Assembly: GCF_004359575.1 (NCBI RefSeq)
Contig: NZ_SCWF01000005.1
Coordinates: 62,001 to 126,000 of the forward strand
Direction of reading: 5' to 3'
Source: Macrococcus bovicus
GTDB lineage: Bacteria > Bacillota > Bacilli > Staphylococcales > Staphylococcaceae
Length of the DNA stretch: 64,000 bases
Shown: positions 18,117 through 26,175 of the stretch, one piece after another
How the letters are laid out: every line of letters starts with the position of its first letter
Position numbering within the stretch: the first letter of the stretch is position 1
Made by a program: the position numbers and the translations under genes
Notes under the pieces: generated by a model
What the model was told of the DNA's origin: nothing
The model's database searches: none
Seen by the model: only the letters and a program-made list of their open reading frames with translations

Positions 18117-19259
18117 TTAGCGACTGATGTCCTGTGTCTCCTCTGCCAGCATACGTATCACCGCATCATCCATCGGCGGATTATGAAGTCCCGCTCGCAT
18201 ACTTCTATGGCGGCGTTCTATTATTCCTGATTTCTCCAGACTCTTCCCGCCGATGATTCTCATCGCAATATCCACGATATCAATGCCATTATTCACGACG
18301 ATATGCTTCGCAGCCCCGAAAGTAGGCGCCAGTCCTTCAACGCCTGCTTGATGGAGATCTGCAGCATGATAGAGGAAGTGTCTCGCTGTCATAAGTTTCA
18401 GTTCCATTTCACCGAGTTTCGCCTGAATATGGGGGAGATCTGCTATCGTCCCTTCAATTGAGTTAGGTGAATGATGATGCGCAAAGACAGCTGCATCGTC
18501 TCTCGCACCTTGGGCGATGCCCAGATAGACGGCCGGAATATGCATGAGCCACGGATTATCCACTTTATCGCGGCCTGCTTCAACTAAGTAACGGTCTTCT
18601 ACATAGACATCGTCAAGCAGCAGGTCATGGCTTTCAGTCGCTCGCATGCCCGTCACATCCCAGCTTTCTTCAATGCGACAACCTGGTGTGTCTGCCGGCA
18701 CGTAGAAAAAGCAGAGCGTTCCTTTGTCTTCCACGTAAGCCCCGACTATATAATGTGTCAGTCTGTGACTCATAGACGTATAAGTTTTGACGCCATTCAA
18801 CAGCCAGCCTTCTCCCTGACGTACTGCATGGGTTGCAGGCCGCCCTCCTCTTGTCGGACTTCCTGTCTGTGCTTCTGAAACGACACGATTCGATAAGGCA
18901 CCGTGCTGCACCGCCTCTGCAAATTCCGTCATCATCTCATCAGGCCATAGTTTAAATTGGAACACTTCACCCACAATACCTAGATGCCAGCCCATAGATA
19001 AAGCCGTTGACTCATCATAGCTTGCTAATGTTTCCTGCAGCAAGATGACCGACTTGATACCAAGCCCGTACCCGCCATACGCTTCTGGTAAAGTCAGCTT
19101 GCTGTATCCTTCTGCCATCAGCCAGTCGATTAACCTATGATTCAGTTTCCCTGCACGATCGGCCTCTCTTGCTGTCTGTTCAATCCACTCCCGGTTCTGC
19201 TGGAGTTTACGGATCCACTCCTGCTCCAGCTGATTTGTTACAAATAACTCACGATCCAT
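18117..19259 (-). CDS. Acyl-CoA dehydrogenase family protein
   Basis: Flavoprotein of 380 residues with acyl-CoA dehydrogenase domain order: N-terminal helical domain with LPEAYGGYGLG, middle beta domain (WLLNGVKTYTSMS, WDVTGMRATESHDLLLDDVYV) and a C-terminal helical domain ending in ERRHRSMRAGLHNPPMDD. The GMRAT-SHD pattern is common in ACADs and in DszC/SfnC-like monooxygenase relatives, so dehydrogenation of an acyl-CoA is not certain. No electron transfer flavoprotein, thiolase or CoA ligase is adjacent. The GTG at 19268 is within the ribosome binding site; ATG at 19259 used. Confidence 0.75.
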   Translation of the reverse strand: MDRELFVTNQLEQEWIRKLQQNREWIEQTAREADRAGKLNHRLIDWLMAEGYSKLTLPEAYGGYGLGIKSVILLQETLASYDESTALSMGWHLGIVGEVFQFKLWPDEMMTEFAEAVQHGALSNRVVSEAQTGSPTRGGRPATHAVRQGEGWLLNGVKTYTSMSHRLTHYIVGAYVEDKGTLCFFYVPADTPGCRIEESWDVTGMRATESHDLLLDDVYVEDRYLVEAGRDKVDNPWLMHIPAVYLGIAQGARDDAAVFAHHHSPNSIEGTIADLPHIQAKLGEMELKLMTARHFLYHAADLHQAGVEGLAPTFGAAKHIVVNNGIDIVDIAMRIIGGKSLEKSGIIERRHRSMRAGLHNPPMDDAVIRMLAEETQDISR

Positions 19260-19305
19260 TTTTATCACCTCATAGACATACTACCACTGTTAAAATCACC
19301 CAAAC

Positions 19306-19335
19306 AAAAAAACCGACTCCAAAAGTCGGTTTTTA
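19306..19335 (-). terminator. Terminator of zinc alcohol dehydrogenase gene
   Basis: Stem AAAAACCGACT / AGTCGGTTTTT (19308-19318, 19324-19334) with CCAAA loop, T run on the minus strand. Confidence 0.85.
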
Positions 19336-19339
19336 ATAC

Positions 19340-20488
19340 TTAAGGTTTAAGCACTACTTTGATGTTATTGTCTTTTTTCTCATCAAAGATTTCATAGGCT
19401 TCTGCTGCCTGGTCGAGTGACATATTATGGGTGATGATTTCTGTCGGATCGAAGACACCGTCACGAATCATCTCATAGAGCTTAGGCATCAGGTGAATAA
19501 CAGGTGCCTGTCCTGTTTTCACTTGTACGTTACGATTGAAGATAAGTGGTAACGGGAAGTTCGCTGCAGGTGCCGCATAGACACCCGTAATCTGAATAGT
19601 ACCGAATTTACGTACCGCTTCAGCAGCTGTTTCAATCGGACTGATAGTGCCACGCTGCGGTGTCACTAAGTTGGATACACGTTCAGTTAATTTCACCTGA
19701 CCGTCCATACCGACACAGTCAATCACGACATCCGCGCCACCTTTTGTATTTTCACGCAGTAATTTACCGATTTCTTTCTCTTTGTCGAAGTTGTAGACCT
19801 CAACCTGATTGTATTTCTTTGCATGTTCCAGACGATGCTCGACATTATCAACAGCGATGACACGGTCAGCACCTTTCAGTTTCGCGAATTTCTGCGCCAT
19901 CAGACCGATCGGACCGCAGCCTAAGACGATGACGGTATCCCCTGCTTTAACGCCTGCATGTTCAACACTCCAGTAAGCAGTCGGTACAACGTCGGATAAG
20001 AACAGGACCTGCTCATCTTTCATATCGCTGTCTGGCACCACGAATGATGAGAAGTCAGCAAATGGAACTCTTAAATACTCAGCCTGGCCACCCCAGTGGT
20101 TGCCGTGCATTTTACCGAAGCCGAACAGGCCGCCGTTATCCATCTTCCAGTTCGCCTGCTCTTGATTTGAGTTATCACACTGAGATTCCATATCATGTGT
20201 ACAGTAGTAGCATTCGCCGCAGCCAATGTTGAATGGGATGACGACACGGTCACCTTTTTTGAGCTTAGTCACCTGGCTGCCGACTTCTTCAACGATGCCC
20301 ATCGGTTCATGACCGATAACAAATCCCGGATCCATCATCATATCGCCTTGGTGATATAAGTGTAAATCAGAGCCGCAGATACCTGTCGCTGTAATTTTAA
20401 TGATTGCATCAGTAGGTGCTTCAATAATCGGATCTTTGACTTGTTTGACTTCCATCTTTTTCTTTCCTTGGAACGTTACTGCCTTCAT
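19340..20488 (-). CDS. Zinc-dependent alcohol dehydrogenase (formaldehyde dehydrogenase-like)
   Basis: Medium-chain dehydrogenase of 382 residues. It has the catalytic-zinc motif TGICGSDLHLYHQGD and GHEPMGIVEEVG, four structural-zinc cysteines in CGECYYCTHDMESQC, and the NAD-binding loop VLGCGPIGLMAQKFA. The long insertion with WGGQAEYLRVPFAD and the segment LTERVSNLVTPQRGTI are typical of the glutathione-independent formaldehyde dehydrogenase-like group. Two ATG codons (20491, 20488) follow GAGGTG; the second has better spacing. Real substrate unknown. Confidence 0.85.
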   Translation of the reverse strand: MKAVTFQGKKKMEVKQVKDPIIEAPTDAIIKITATGICGSDLHLYHQGDMMMDPGFVIGHEPMGIVEEVGSQVTKLKKGDRVVIPFNIGCGECYYCTHDMESQCDNSNQEQANWKMDNGGLFGFGKMHGNHWGGQAEYLRVPFADFSSFVVPDSDMKDEQVLFLSDVVPTAYWSVEHAGVKAGDTVIVLGCGPIGLMAQKFAKLKGADRVIAVDNVEHRLEHAKKYNQVEVYNFDKEKEIGKLLRENTKGGADVVIDCVGMDGQVKLTERVSNLVTPQRGTISPIETAAEAVRKFGTIQITGVYAAPAANFPLPLIFNRNVQVKTGQAPVIHLMPKLYEMIRDGVFDPTEIITHNMSLDQAAEAYEIFDEKKDNNIKVVLKP

Positions 20489-20594
20489 CATTAGACACCT
20501 CTTTATATTTTTTTGACTTGTTAACCTATACCCGCTTTCAGACAATTAAACTCAGAATGCATCCAATAAATTCAACCTACTTATATGATTGTTT

Positions 20595-20617
20595 TTCGTT
20601 ATAATATAGCTAACGAA
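20595..20617 (+). promoter_or_regulatory. Inverted repeat over the modA promoter
   Basis: TTCGTTA and TAACGAA (20595-20601, 20611-20617) flank nine bases; a TATAAT -10 (20600-20605) lies within it, 29 bases before the modA start. The CGTTA...TAACG pattern resembles ModE boxes of proteobacteria. A molybdate-responsive repressor is plausible but no modE gene is seen here. Confidence 0.5.
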
Positions 20618-20634
20618 CGCTATGGAGGTCCTCA

Positions 20635-21366
20635 ATGAAAAAGCTAATTTTTATTGCTGCCATTCTTCTTCTGACCGGCTGCAGTCACGATGACTCGCCA
20701 GAAAGAAAGGAAATCACCGTCTCTGCCGCTGCCAGTCTGAAAGATGCCCTATCAGTTATTGAAAAAGACTATGAAAAAACACATGATGTTGATATCAAGA
20801 TCAATTACGGCGCTTCAGGCGCACTCGCTAATCAGATTAAAGCAGGCGCACCCGTCGATCTCTTTTTTTCTGCCGCACAAAGTAAAGTGGATGATCTGGT
20901 CAAGGCGCACGTCGTCAAAAAGGAAAATCAGCAGAGTGTCCTTGAAAATCAACTTGTTCTCGTCAGTCAATCGGATATGACAGATATCAGCAACCTTAAA
21001 GAAGCCTCCATCAAAAAGATCGCAGTCGGCACGCCTGCGACAGTGCCGGCAGGAGCTTACGCCAAAGAAACGCTGATGAAGGCCGGTGTCTGGAATCTTA
21101 TTGATGACAAAATCATTTATACAAAGGATGTCAGACAAGCGCTCACCTATGTGGAGACAGGTAATACAGATGCCGGTATCGTCTATACGACAGATGCCAA
21201 AGGAACGAAGCTTAAACAAACGCCCATAGATGAAGCGCTGCACAGTCCTATCACCTATCCGCTCGCACTTATCACAGACAACCAGACAGCACGTGCATTC
21301 TATGAGTACCTGCAATCTGATGCCGCAAAGAAAGTTTATCAGTCTTATGGCTTTACTGTTAAGTGA
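20635..21366 (+). CDS. modA: Molybdate ABC transporter substrate-binding lipoprotein
   Basis: Secreted lipoprotein of 243 residues with a short signal peptide and lipobox LLTGC. ModA signature segments: VSAAASLKDAL, YGASGALANQIKAGAPVDLFFSA, the hinge PATVPAGAYAKE and GIVYTTDA. It would bind molybdate or tungstate outside the membrane. GGAGG precedes the ATG. Its stop lies 17 bases inside modB, so the two are translationally coupled. Confidence 0.93.
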   Translation: MKKLIFIAAILLLTGCSHDDSPERKEITVSAAASLKDALSVIEKDYEKTHDVDIKINYGASGALANQIKAGAPVDLFFSAAQSKVDDLVKAHVVKKENQQSVLENQLVLVSQSDMTDISNLKEASIKKIAVGTPATVPAGAYAKETLMKAGVWNLIDDKIIYTKDVRQALTYVETGNTDAGIVYTTDAKGTKLKQTPIDEALHSPITYPLALITDNQTARAFYEYLQSDAAKKVYQSYGFTVK

Positions 21367-22000
21367 GTCGTTTCTGTCACCGATTCTGACGTCACTTAAA
21401 GTCTCCATCATTGCTACAGCAGCCAGTCTCATCATCAGTGTCCTGTTCGTCCTGCTGACTTCCCGCCCCTTCCCCGGAAAATCAGTGGTTGAAACGCTTA
21501 TCATGCTGCCGATGGTGCTGCCCCCTACTGTAGTAGGCTTTCTATTGTTGCTGGCATTCGGTAAGCAAGGGCTCGGCCAATGGGGCATCAGCCCTGTCTT
21601 CACCATTTACGCGGCCATTATCGCAGCCACTGTTGTCGCCATTCCCCTTATGTATCAATCACTTAAGATCGGTATCGATAATGTCTCAGCCGATGTGATC
21701 GATGCCGCTAAAGTAGATGGGGCAAGTCATCTCATGATATTCAGAAAGATGATTCTGCCCTTATCGAAAGGTGCACTGCTGACAGGTATTCTTTTCTCGT
21801 TTGCACGTGCATTAGGCGAATTCGGTGCCACCTTAATTTTTGCCGGGAATATTCCGGGTGTTACACAGACGATGGCGACCGCTATTTACATCGCCATCGA
21901 TAATAATGAACTGTCACTCGCAGGTTTATGGGTCGCGCTGATGATTATCTTCTCATTTATACTTATGTTCATCATCCAGCGCCTTAAAAAACACACATAA
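21347..22000 (+). CDS. modB: Molybdate ABC transporter permease
   Basis: Membrane permease of 217 residues with about five helices and the EAA-type cytoplasmic loop DAAKVDGASHLMIFRKMILPLSKGA, which contacts the ATPase; RALGEFGATLIFAGNIPG is the strongly conserved ModB C-terminal motif. A longer frame starts at 21230 but runs far back into modA; the ATG at 21347 gives the normal N-terminus. A terminator follows at once, so modC, the ATPase, is not part of this unit. Confidence 0.92.
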   Translation: MALLLSESFLSPILTSLKVSIIATAASLIISVLFVLLTSRPFPGKSVVETLIMLPMVLPPTVVGFLLLLAFGKQGLGQWGISPVFTIYAAIIAATVVAIPLMYQSLKIGIDNVSADVIDAAKVDGASHLMIFRKMILPLSKGALLTGILFSFARALGEFGATLIFAGNIPGVTQTMATAIYIAIDNNELSLAGLWVALMIIFSFILMFIIQRLKKHT

Positions 22001-22031
22001 AAAAGAAGCAGTCAAAAGACTGCTTCTTTTG
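22001..22031. terminator. Bidirectional terminator between modB and SDR gene
   Basis: Stem AAAAGAAGCAGTC / GACTGCTTCTTTT (22001-22013, 22018-22030) with AAAA loop. Confidence 0.88.
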
Positions 22032-22033
22032 GG

Positions 22034-22915
22034 TTAGTTAATCTGCACGCCGCCTGTCACACCGTATACCTGGCCAGTCACATAACTTGCGCTGTCAGAT
22101 GCTAGAAAGACATAGACATCAGAGAGTTCGACCGGCTGTCCGGCACGCTTAAGATCCACTTTCTGACCGAACTCAGGAATTTTTTCCTGCGGCTGACCGC
22201 CTGTAATCTGCAGTGCAGTCCAGATAGGACCAGGTGCTACAGAGTTGACGCGGATCCCTTTCTCACCGAACTGAGTAGCGAGTGATTTTGTGATGGATAC
22301 AATCGCACTTTTCGTTGCGGCGTAATCCACTAAGTTTTTACTTGGGTTATAAGACTGAACAGATGAAGTCGTAATGATAGAGGCACCTGCTTTAAGATGC
22401 GGCAGCGCAGCCTGAATCAGCCATACTAAAGAAAAGACATTCGTTTCAAAAGTCGAACGTAACTGCTCAGTAGATAAATCTTCAATATGGTCTACTGCGG
22501 TCTGTTCACCTGCAACGCTGCAGAGAATATCAATACCGCCCAGTTCTTTGACCGCCTGCTCTACAAGTGTCTTGTTAAATGCTTCATCGCGTAAGTCACC
22601 CGGAATTAATACGGCCTTCTGGCCTGCTTCTTCAATAACTGCTTTGACTTCCTGTGCATCTGCTTCTTCAAAAGGCAGATAGTTGATGGCAACGTCTGCG
22701 CCTTCCTTCGCATAGGCAATGGCAGCTGCACGTCCGATACCTGAATCGCCGCCAGTCACAAGGGCTTTCTTACCTGTCAGGTTGCCTGATCCCTTGTATG
22801 ATGTTTCACCGCAGTCCGGTACTGGTGTCATCTTCTGCTGCAGACCAGGAGCCTGCTGTTCCTGTTTCTCGAATTTCCCGTTATAGTGCTTAGTTAATGG
22901 ATTTTCATTTGTCAT
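22034..22915 (-). CDS. SDR-family NAD(P)-dependent oxidoreductase (YdaD/YhdF type)
   Basis: Classical short-chain dehydrogenase of 293 residues with a 50-residue N-terminal extension ([20 protein letters not shown]) typical of the YdaD/YhdF/YhxC group, general-stress proteins in Bacillus. Seen: [20 protein letters not shown] (cofactor loop), catalytic YAATK and SSVQSY serine region. The usual NNAG motif reads CSVAGEQ here. AAGGAG is spaced 8 bases from the ATG at 22915. Substrate unknown. Confidence 0.85.
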   Translation of the reverse strand: MTNENPLTKHYNGKFEKQEQQAPGLQQKMTPVPDCGETSYKGSGNLTGKKALVTGGDSGIGRAAAIAYAKEGADVAINYLPFEEADAQEVKAVIEEAGQKAVLIPGDLRDEAFNKTLVEQAVKELGGIDILCSVAGEQTAVDHIEDLSTEQLRSTFETNVFSLVWLIQAALPHLKAGASIITTSSVQSYNPSKNLVDYAATKSAIVSITKSLATQFGEKGIRVNSVAPGPIWTALQITGGQPQEKIPEFGQKVDLKRAGQPVELSDVYVFLASDSASYVTGQVYGVTGGVQIN

Positions 22916-22983
22916 TACTATCACTCCTTATATGTATTAGTATTGCACGTATGAAATGGTTTAAACACGGATTAGGTCTTCTC

Positions 22984-23029
22984 TTGAAAAAATAACCACC
23001 AATCGGTAGACTGAAGTTGAACACAACTT
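22984..23029 (+). promoter_or_regulatory. deoD promoter with adjacent inverted repeat
   Basis: -35 TTGAAA (22984-22989), 17-base spacer, -10 TAGACT (23007-23012). Directly after it AAGTTG-AACA-CAACTT (23014-23029) is a perfect 6-bp inverted repeat over the likely transcription start, a candidate operator for an unidentified regulator. Confidence 0.6.
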
Positions 23030-23048
23030 AATTAAAGGAGAATGAGTC

Positions 23049-23765
23049 ATGACTAAATCTACACCTCACATCAAACCGGAAAACAATCCTATCGCAGAAA
23101 CGATTCTCTTACCTGGCGACCCGCTGCGCGCAAAATTCATCGCCGACACTTATTTAGAAGATGTCGTACAGTTCAATGAAGTGCGTAATATGTTCGGTTA
23201 TACCGGCACATACAAAGGGAAAAAAATCTCTGTAATGGGTACAGGTATGGGCATCCCGTCAATCGGTATCTATTCTTACGAACTGATTCACACATTCGGC
23301 GTCAAGAACCTGATCCGTGTCGGTTCATGCGGTGCAATGCAGGAAGGAATCAATGTCTATGATGTGATCATCGCTCAAGGGGCATCTACTGACTCTAACT
23401 ATGTGGCACAATATGGTCTGCCAGGTCACTTCGCACCAATCGCTGACTATAGCTTACTGGCACGTGCTAAACAATTAGCCGATGAAAAAGGGGTACCGAA
23501 CCATGTAGGTAACGTCTTATCATCAGATATTTTCTACAATGCGAATGCCGAGGCCACTGACAAATGGCGCTCTATGGGCATCTTAGCAGTGGAAATGGAA
23601 TCTGCCGGTCTTTATATGAATGCTGCTTATGCAGGCGGCGATGTTAAAGCACTCGGTATCTTCACGGTCAGCGATCACTTATTGACACATGAAGAGACAA
23701 CACCAGAAGAACGCCAGACATCATTTACTAAAATGATGGAAATCGCGCTGGAAATCGTGGAATAA
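23049..23765 (+). CDS. deoD: Purine-nucleoside phosphorylase
   Basis: Hexameric DeoD-type phosphorylase of 238 residues that splits purine (deoxy)nucleosides to base and (deoxy)ribose 1-phosphate. Seen: ILLPGDPLRAKFIADTYL (phosphate loop), GTGMGIPSIGIYSYEL, RVGSCGAMQ, the base-binding VEMESAGLYMNAA and TVSDHLLTHE containing the catalytic Asp. AAAGGAG precedes the ATG. Monocistronic, closed by a terminator. Confidence 0.96.
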   Translation: MTKSTPHIKPENNPIAETILLPGDPLRAKFIADTYLEDVVQFNEVRNMFGYTGTYKGKKISVMGTGMGIPSIGIYSYELIHTFGVKNLIRVGSCGAMQEGINVYDVIIAQGASTDSNYVAQYGLPGHFAPIADYSLLARAKQLADEKGVPNHVGNVLSSDIFYNANAEATDKWRSMGILAVEMESAGLYMNAAYAGGDVKALGIFTVSDHLLTHEETTPEERQTSFTKMMEIALEIVE

Positions 23766-23766
23766 T

Positions 23767-23789
23767 AAAAAGCCCCGAGGGGCTTTTTT
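23767..23789. terminator. Bidirectional terminator after deoD
   Basis: Stem AAAAAGCCCC / GGGGCTTTTT (23767-23776, 23779-23788). Confidence 0.9.
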
Positions 23790-24117
23790 ATTTGCGCTTA
23801 TCCAGCTGTTCATTGACATAATCTGCAAATACTTGTGCGGTACCGTTGCCGATATCGCGAATACGAATCGGTCCCATCTCAAAGTTGACAGTCACTGCAC
23901 TGTCTTCTACTTCCACACCTTTAATGTCATCATAGCTGATGACACGCTGATACGGCTGTCCGTTCATATCGGCCACCATAAAGAAACGCATATCAGTCGG
24001 AATGTATTCACCCGTGAATTCTTTTTGATCCCCTACTGCGAACTCGATGATACCCACTACACCTGGCCCTCTTTTTTCTGTCGGACTCAGTTCTGATGCA
24101 TTGAATAATTCTGTCAT
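23788..24117 (-). CDS. Hypothetical protein, soluble, 109 residues
   Basis: Uncharacterised acidic soluble protein. The middle part alternates short beta-like strands (VGIIEFAV, FFMVADMNGQPYQRVISYDDIKGVEVEDSAVTVNF) and ends in an amphipathic helix (VFADYVNEQLDKRK), an outline compatible with a bacterial PH-like fold, which is only a guess. A strong AAGGAGG site precedes the ATG. Convergent with deoD; no operon partner. Confidence 0.6.
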   Translation of the reverse strand: MTELFNASELSPTEKRGPGVVGIIEFAVGDQKEFTGEYIPTDMRFFMVADMNGQPYQRVISYDDIKGVEVEDSAVTVNFEMGPIRIRDIGNGTAQVFADYVNEQLDKRK

Positions 24118-24237
24118 TTCAAACGACCTCCTTATATCTACCTCTTAAGTATACCCGCAACTGTCTTTCTTTATTCTCAAAACTTGAAGAAGTTATCTCC
24201 ATCTTTAGCGTAATTATCATAATATTCGCATTCATTT

Positions 24238-24262
24238 GTCTGATTCATTAAACTCAGGGTAT
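24238..24262 (+). promoter_or_regulatory. Candidate sigma-B promoter of dedA-sqr
   Basis: GTCTGA (24238-24243), 13-base spacer, GGGTAT (24257-24262). The -10 is a perfect sigma-B match; the -35 fits GTTTAA at four of six bases. It lies 22 bases before the DedA start codon. Confidence 0.45.
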
Positions 24263-24284
24263 AACATTGATAAAGGAGTCTGTT

Positions 24285-24902
24285 ATGCAGCAATGGATTA
24301 TGGATGTGATGGAGCAGTTCGGGTACTTCGGTGTCTTCCTGCTGATCCTTCTTGAAAATGTCTTTCCTCCTATTCCGTCAGAAGTCATCCTGACGTTCGG
24401 CGGGTTCATGGTGACACAGTCTGACAAGCTGAATTTTTTCGGTATGCTTTTAGCTTCAACACTAGGTGCTGTCGTGGGTGCACTTATTCTTTATTACCTG
24501 GGACATCTTCTCGGCTTAAAAAGACTCGAAAAAATCGTCGATCGTTATGGCTGGATTCTACGACTGACAAAGGATGATCTCTACAAAGCGGATAAATGGT
24601 TCAGGAAATATGGCGGTATCGCTGTCTTTCTCTGCCGCTTCGTCCCCTTGGTGCGCAGCCTGATTTCTATTCCTGCCGGCATCAATCGTATGAACATCGT
24701 GACGTTCACACTCTATACCACTGTCGGCACCATCATCTGGAATGCTGTGCTGATTTACTTAGGCTATACTCTCGGCGAAAACTGGGAGCAGGTCCTGCAC
24801 ACTTTCGATACGTACTCAAACTTCTTCTATATTCTGATGGCCATCGGTATTATCGCAATCGTTATCTATTTATATAAACGTAAACCAAAAGGAGAATCGT
24901 AA
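24285..24902 (+). CDS. DedA-family membrane protein
   Basis: DedA/SNARE-associated family protein of 205 residues; recent work on this family points to phospholipid or undecaprenyl-phosphate flipping. It has the N-terminal ENVFPPIPSEVILTFGG motif and the functional loop GGIAVFLCRFVPLVRSLISIPAGI with the conserved arginines. The AAAGGAG site supports the ATG at 24285 over an upstream in-frame start at 24267. Its TAA shares bases with the ATG of the next gene (TAATG), so it is translationally coupled with a sulfide:quinone oxidoreductase-like protein. Confidence 0.88.
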   Translation: MQQWIMDVMEQFGYFGVFLLILLENVFPPIPSEVILTFGGFMVTQSDKLNFFGMLLASTLGAVVGALILYYLGHLLGLKRLEKIVDRYGWILRLTKDDLYKADKWFRKYGGIAVFLCRFVPLVRSLISIPAGINRMNIVTFTLYTTVGTIIWNAVLIYLGYTLGENWEQVLHTFDTYSNFFYILMAIGIIAIVIYLYKRKPKGES

Positions 24903-26083
24903 TGAATAAAAAATATCAAGTCGTTATTCTTGGTGGCGGATCGGGCGGTATTTCAACTGCCAGCCATCTGATTAAAGCAGGTATTAAAGATGTATTAATC
25001 ATCGATCACGCTGACTATCATGCCTATCAGCCGGCGTGGCCCCTAGTAGGTAGCGGCGCAGAGAAAAAAGAGAACAGCCGTAAAAAGATGAAAAAAGTCA
25101 TTCCTCATGGTGCGGACTTTCTTCAGCAGAAAGTAACAGCTATTCAGGCGGTCGAACGTATTATCAGACTGAATAACAACGAACAGATCAATTATGAATA
25201 TCTCGTTGTGGCACTCGGTCTCCAGCTGGACTTTGAAAAAATTGAAGGCCTGCCAGCAACGCTCGGCAAAAATAATGTCTGTACGAACTATCTCTATGAC
25301 TATGCGGACTATACCTACGCATCACTGAAAAAAGTAACAGCCGGTAATGTCATTGTGACTAAGCCTTCTACCCCGATTAAAGGGGGCGTTGCACCTGAAA
25401 ACTCCTTATTCACCTTCGATGAGTTCTTCAAGAACAAGAAAAAAGACCGCCCGACTCTTATCCTTAAGAGCGCTCTTGATTCTCTGTTTCCGGTTGAGAA
25501 ATACAGAAGAGAGATCGAAAAACAGATTGAAAAGAAAGGGATCTCTTATGATCTGCAGCATGAATTAATTGCCGTCAACGGACCTGAAAAGACGGCTACC
25601 TTCAAGAACCTGGCAACATCCGAAATTTATTCACTGCCTTTCGAAATGCTCCTGGTCACTCCTCCGATGAGTGCGCCGGATGTCATCAAACAGTCCACCC
25701 TGAGCGATGAAGAGGGCTGGTTAGATGTCAATAAACACACCCTGCAGCATGTCCGTCACCAGAACGTCTTCGGACTCGGTGACTGCACGAATCTACCTAC
25801 TGTCAAGATGGGAGCCGCTGTCCGTAAGCAAGCACCTGTCCTTGCTCAAAACCTGATTGCCCAGATAAAAGGCAAACCACTGAAAGGGTATTATAACGGC
25901 ATGACGGCCTGCCCTATCGCAACTGAATATGGTCAGGCGATTATGGCAGAGTTCGGCTACGATTTAAAGCCTAAGGAATCACTGCCTCTTGATCAGTCCA
26001 AGACGAATCCGCTGCTCTATCAGATCAAAAAGAGAGGGATTCCTCTGATGTACTGGCATGGCATGCTCAAAGGCCGCAGCTAA
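24902..26083 (+). CDS. Sulfide:quinone oxidoreductase-like flavoprotein lacking one redox cysteine
   Basis: FAD protein of 393 residues following type-II (human/staphylococcal) SQR along its length: FAD loop VVILGGGSGGIST, YHAYQPAWPLVGSG, VTPPMSAPDV, WLDVNKHTLQH, FGLGDCTNLPTVK, TACPIATEYGQAIMAEFGYD and the C-terminal PLMYWHGMLKGR membrane anchor. SQRs use two cysteines that bridge sulfur. Cys337 (TACPIAT) is present, but where the other is expected (TPIKCxGAP) this protein reads TPIKGGVAP with Gly161. Cys127 and Cys295 remain. It may have altered chemistry or use another thiol. Coupled to dedA, and about 24 kb from the CstR-controlled sulfur locus. Confidence 0.8.
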   Translation: MNKKYQVVILGGGSGGISTASHLIKAGIKDVLIIDHADYHAYQPAWPLVGSGAEKKENSRKKMKKVIPHGADFLQQKVTAIQAVERIIRLNNNEQINYEYLVVALGLQLDFEKIEGLPATLGKNNVCTNYLYDYADYTYASLKKVTAGNVIVTKPSTPIKGGVAPENSLFTFDEFFKNKKKDRPTLILKSALDSLFPVEKYRREIEKQIEKKGISYDLQHELIAVNGPEKTATFKNLATSEIYSLPFEMLLVTPPMSAPDVIKQSTLSDEEGWLDVNKHTLQHVRHQNVFGLGDCTNLPTVKMGAAVRKQAPVLAQNLIAQIKGKPLKGYYNGMTACPIATEYGQAIMAEFGYDLKPKESLPLDQSKTNPLLYQIKKRGIPLMYWHGMLKGRS

Positions 26084-26112
26084 AAAGCAGTCCACATATG
26101 GACTGCTTTTTT
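26082..26112 (+). terminator. Terminator after SQR-like gene
   Basis: Stem AAAAAGCAGTCCA / TGGACTGCTTTTT with CATA loop and T run. Confidence 0.9.
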
Positions 26113-26175
26113 CACTGTCTCACTTGCCTTAAATTAGGTACAATACCTGTAAAGCACATTAAGGAAGTGAGCCAT

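Noticed and set aside
20815..21606. Long minus-strand open frame (263 codons) across modA-modB
   Set aside because: It is fully antisense to two well-recognised genes and has no family features.
22925..22985. Sigma-B promoter for the SDR gene
   Set aside because: A perfect GTTTAA is present on the minus strand but the -10 reads GCAATA, too far from GGGTAT.
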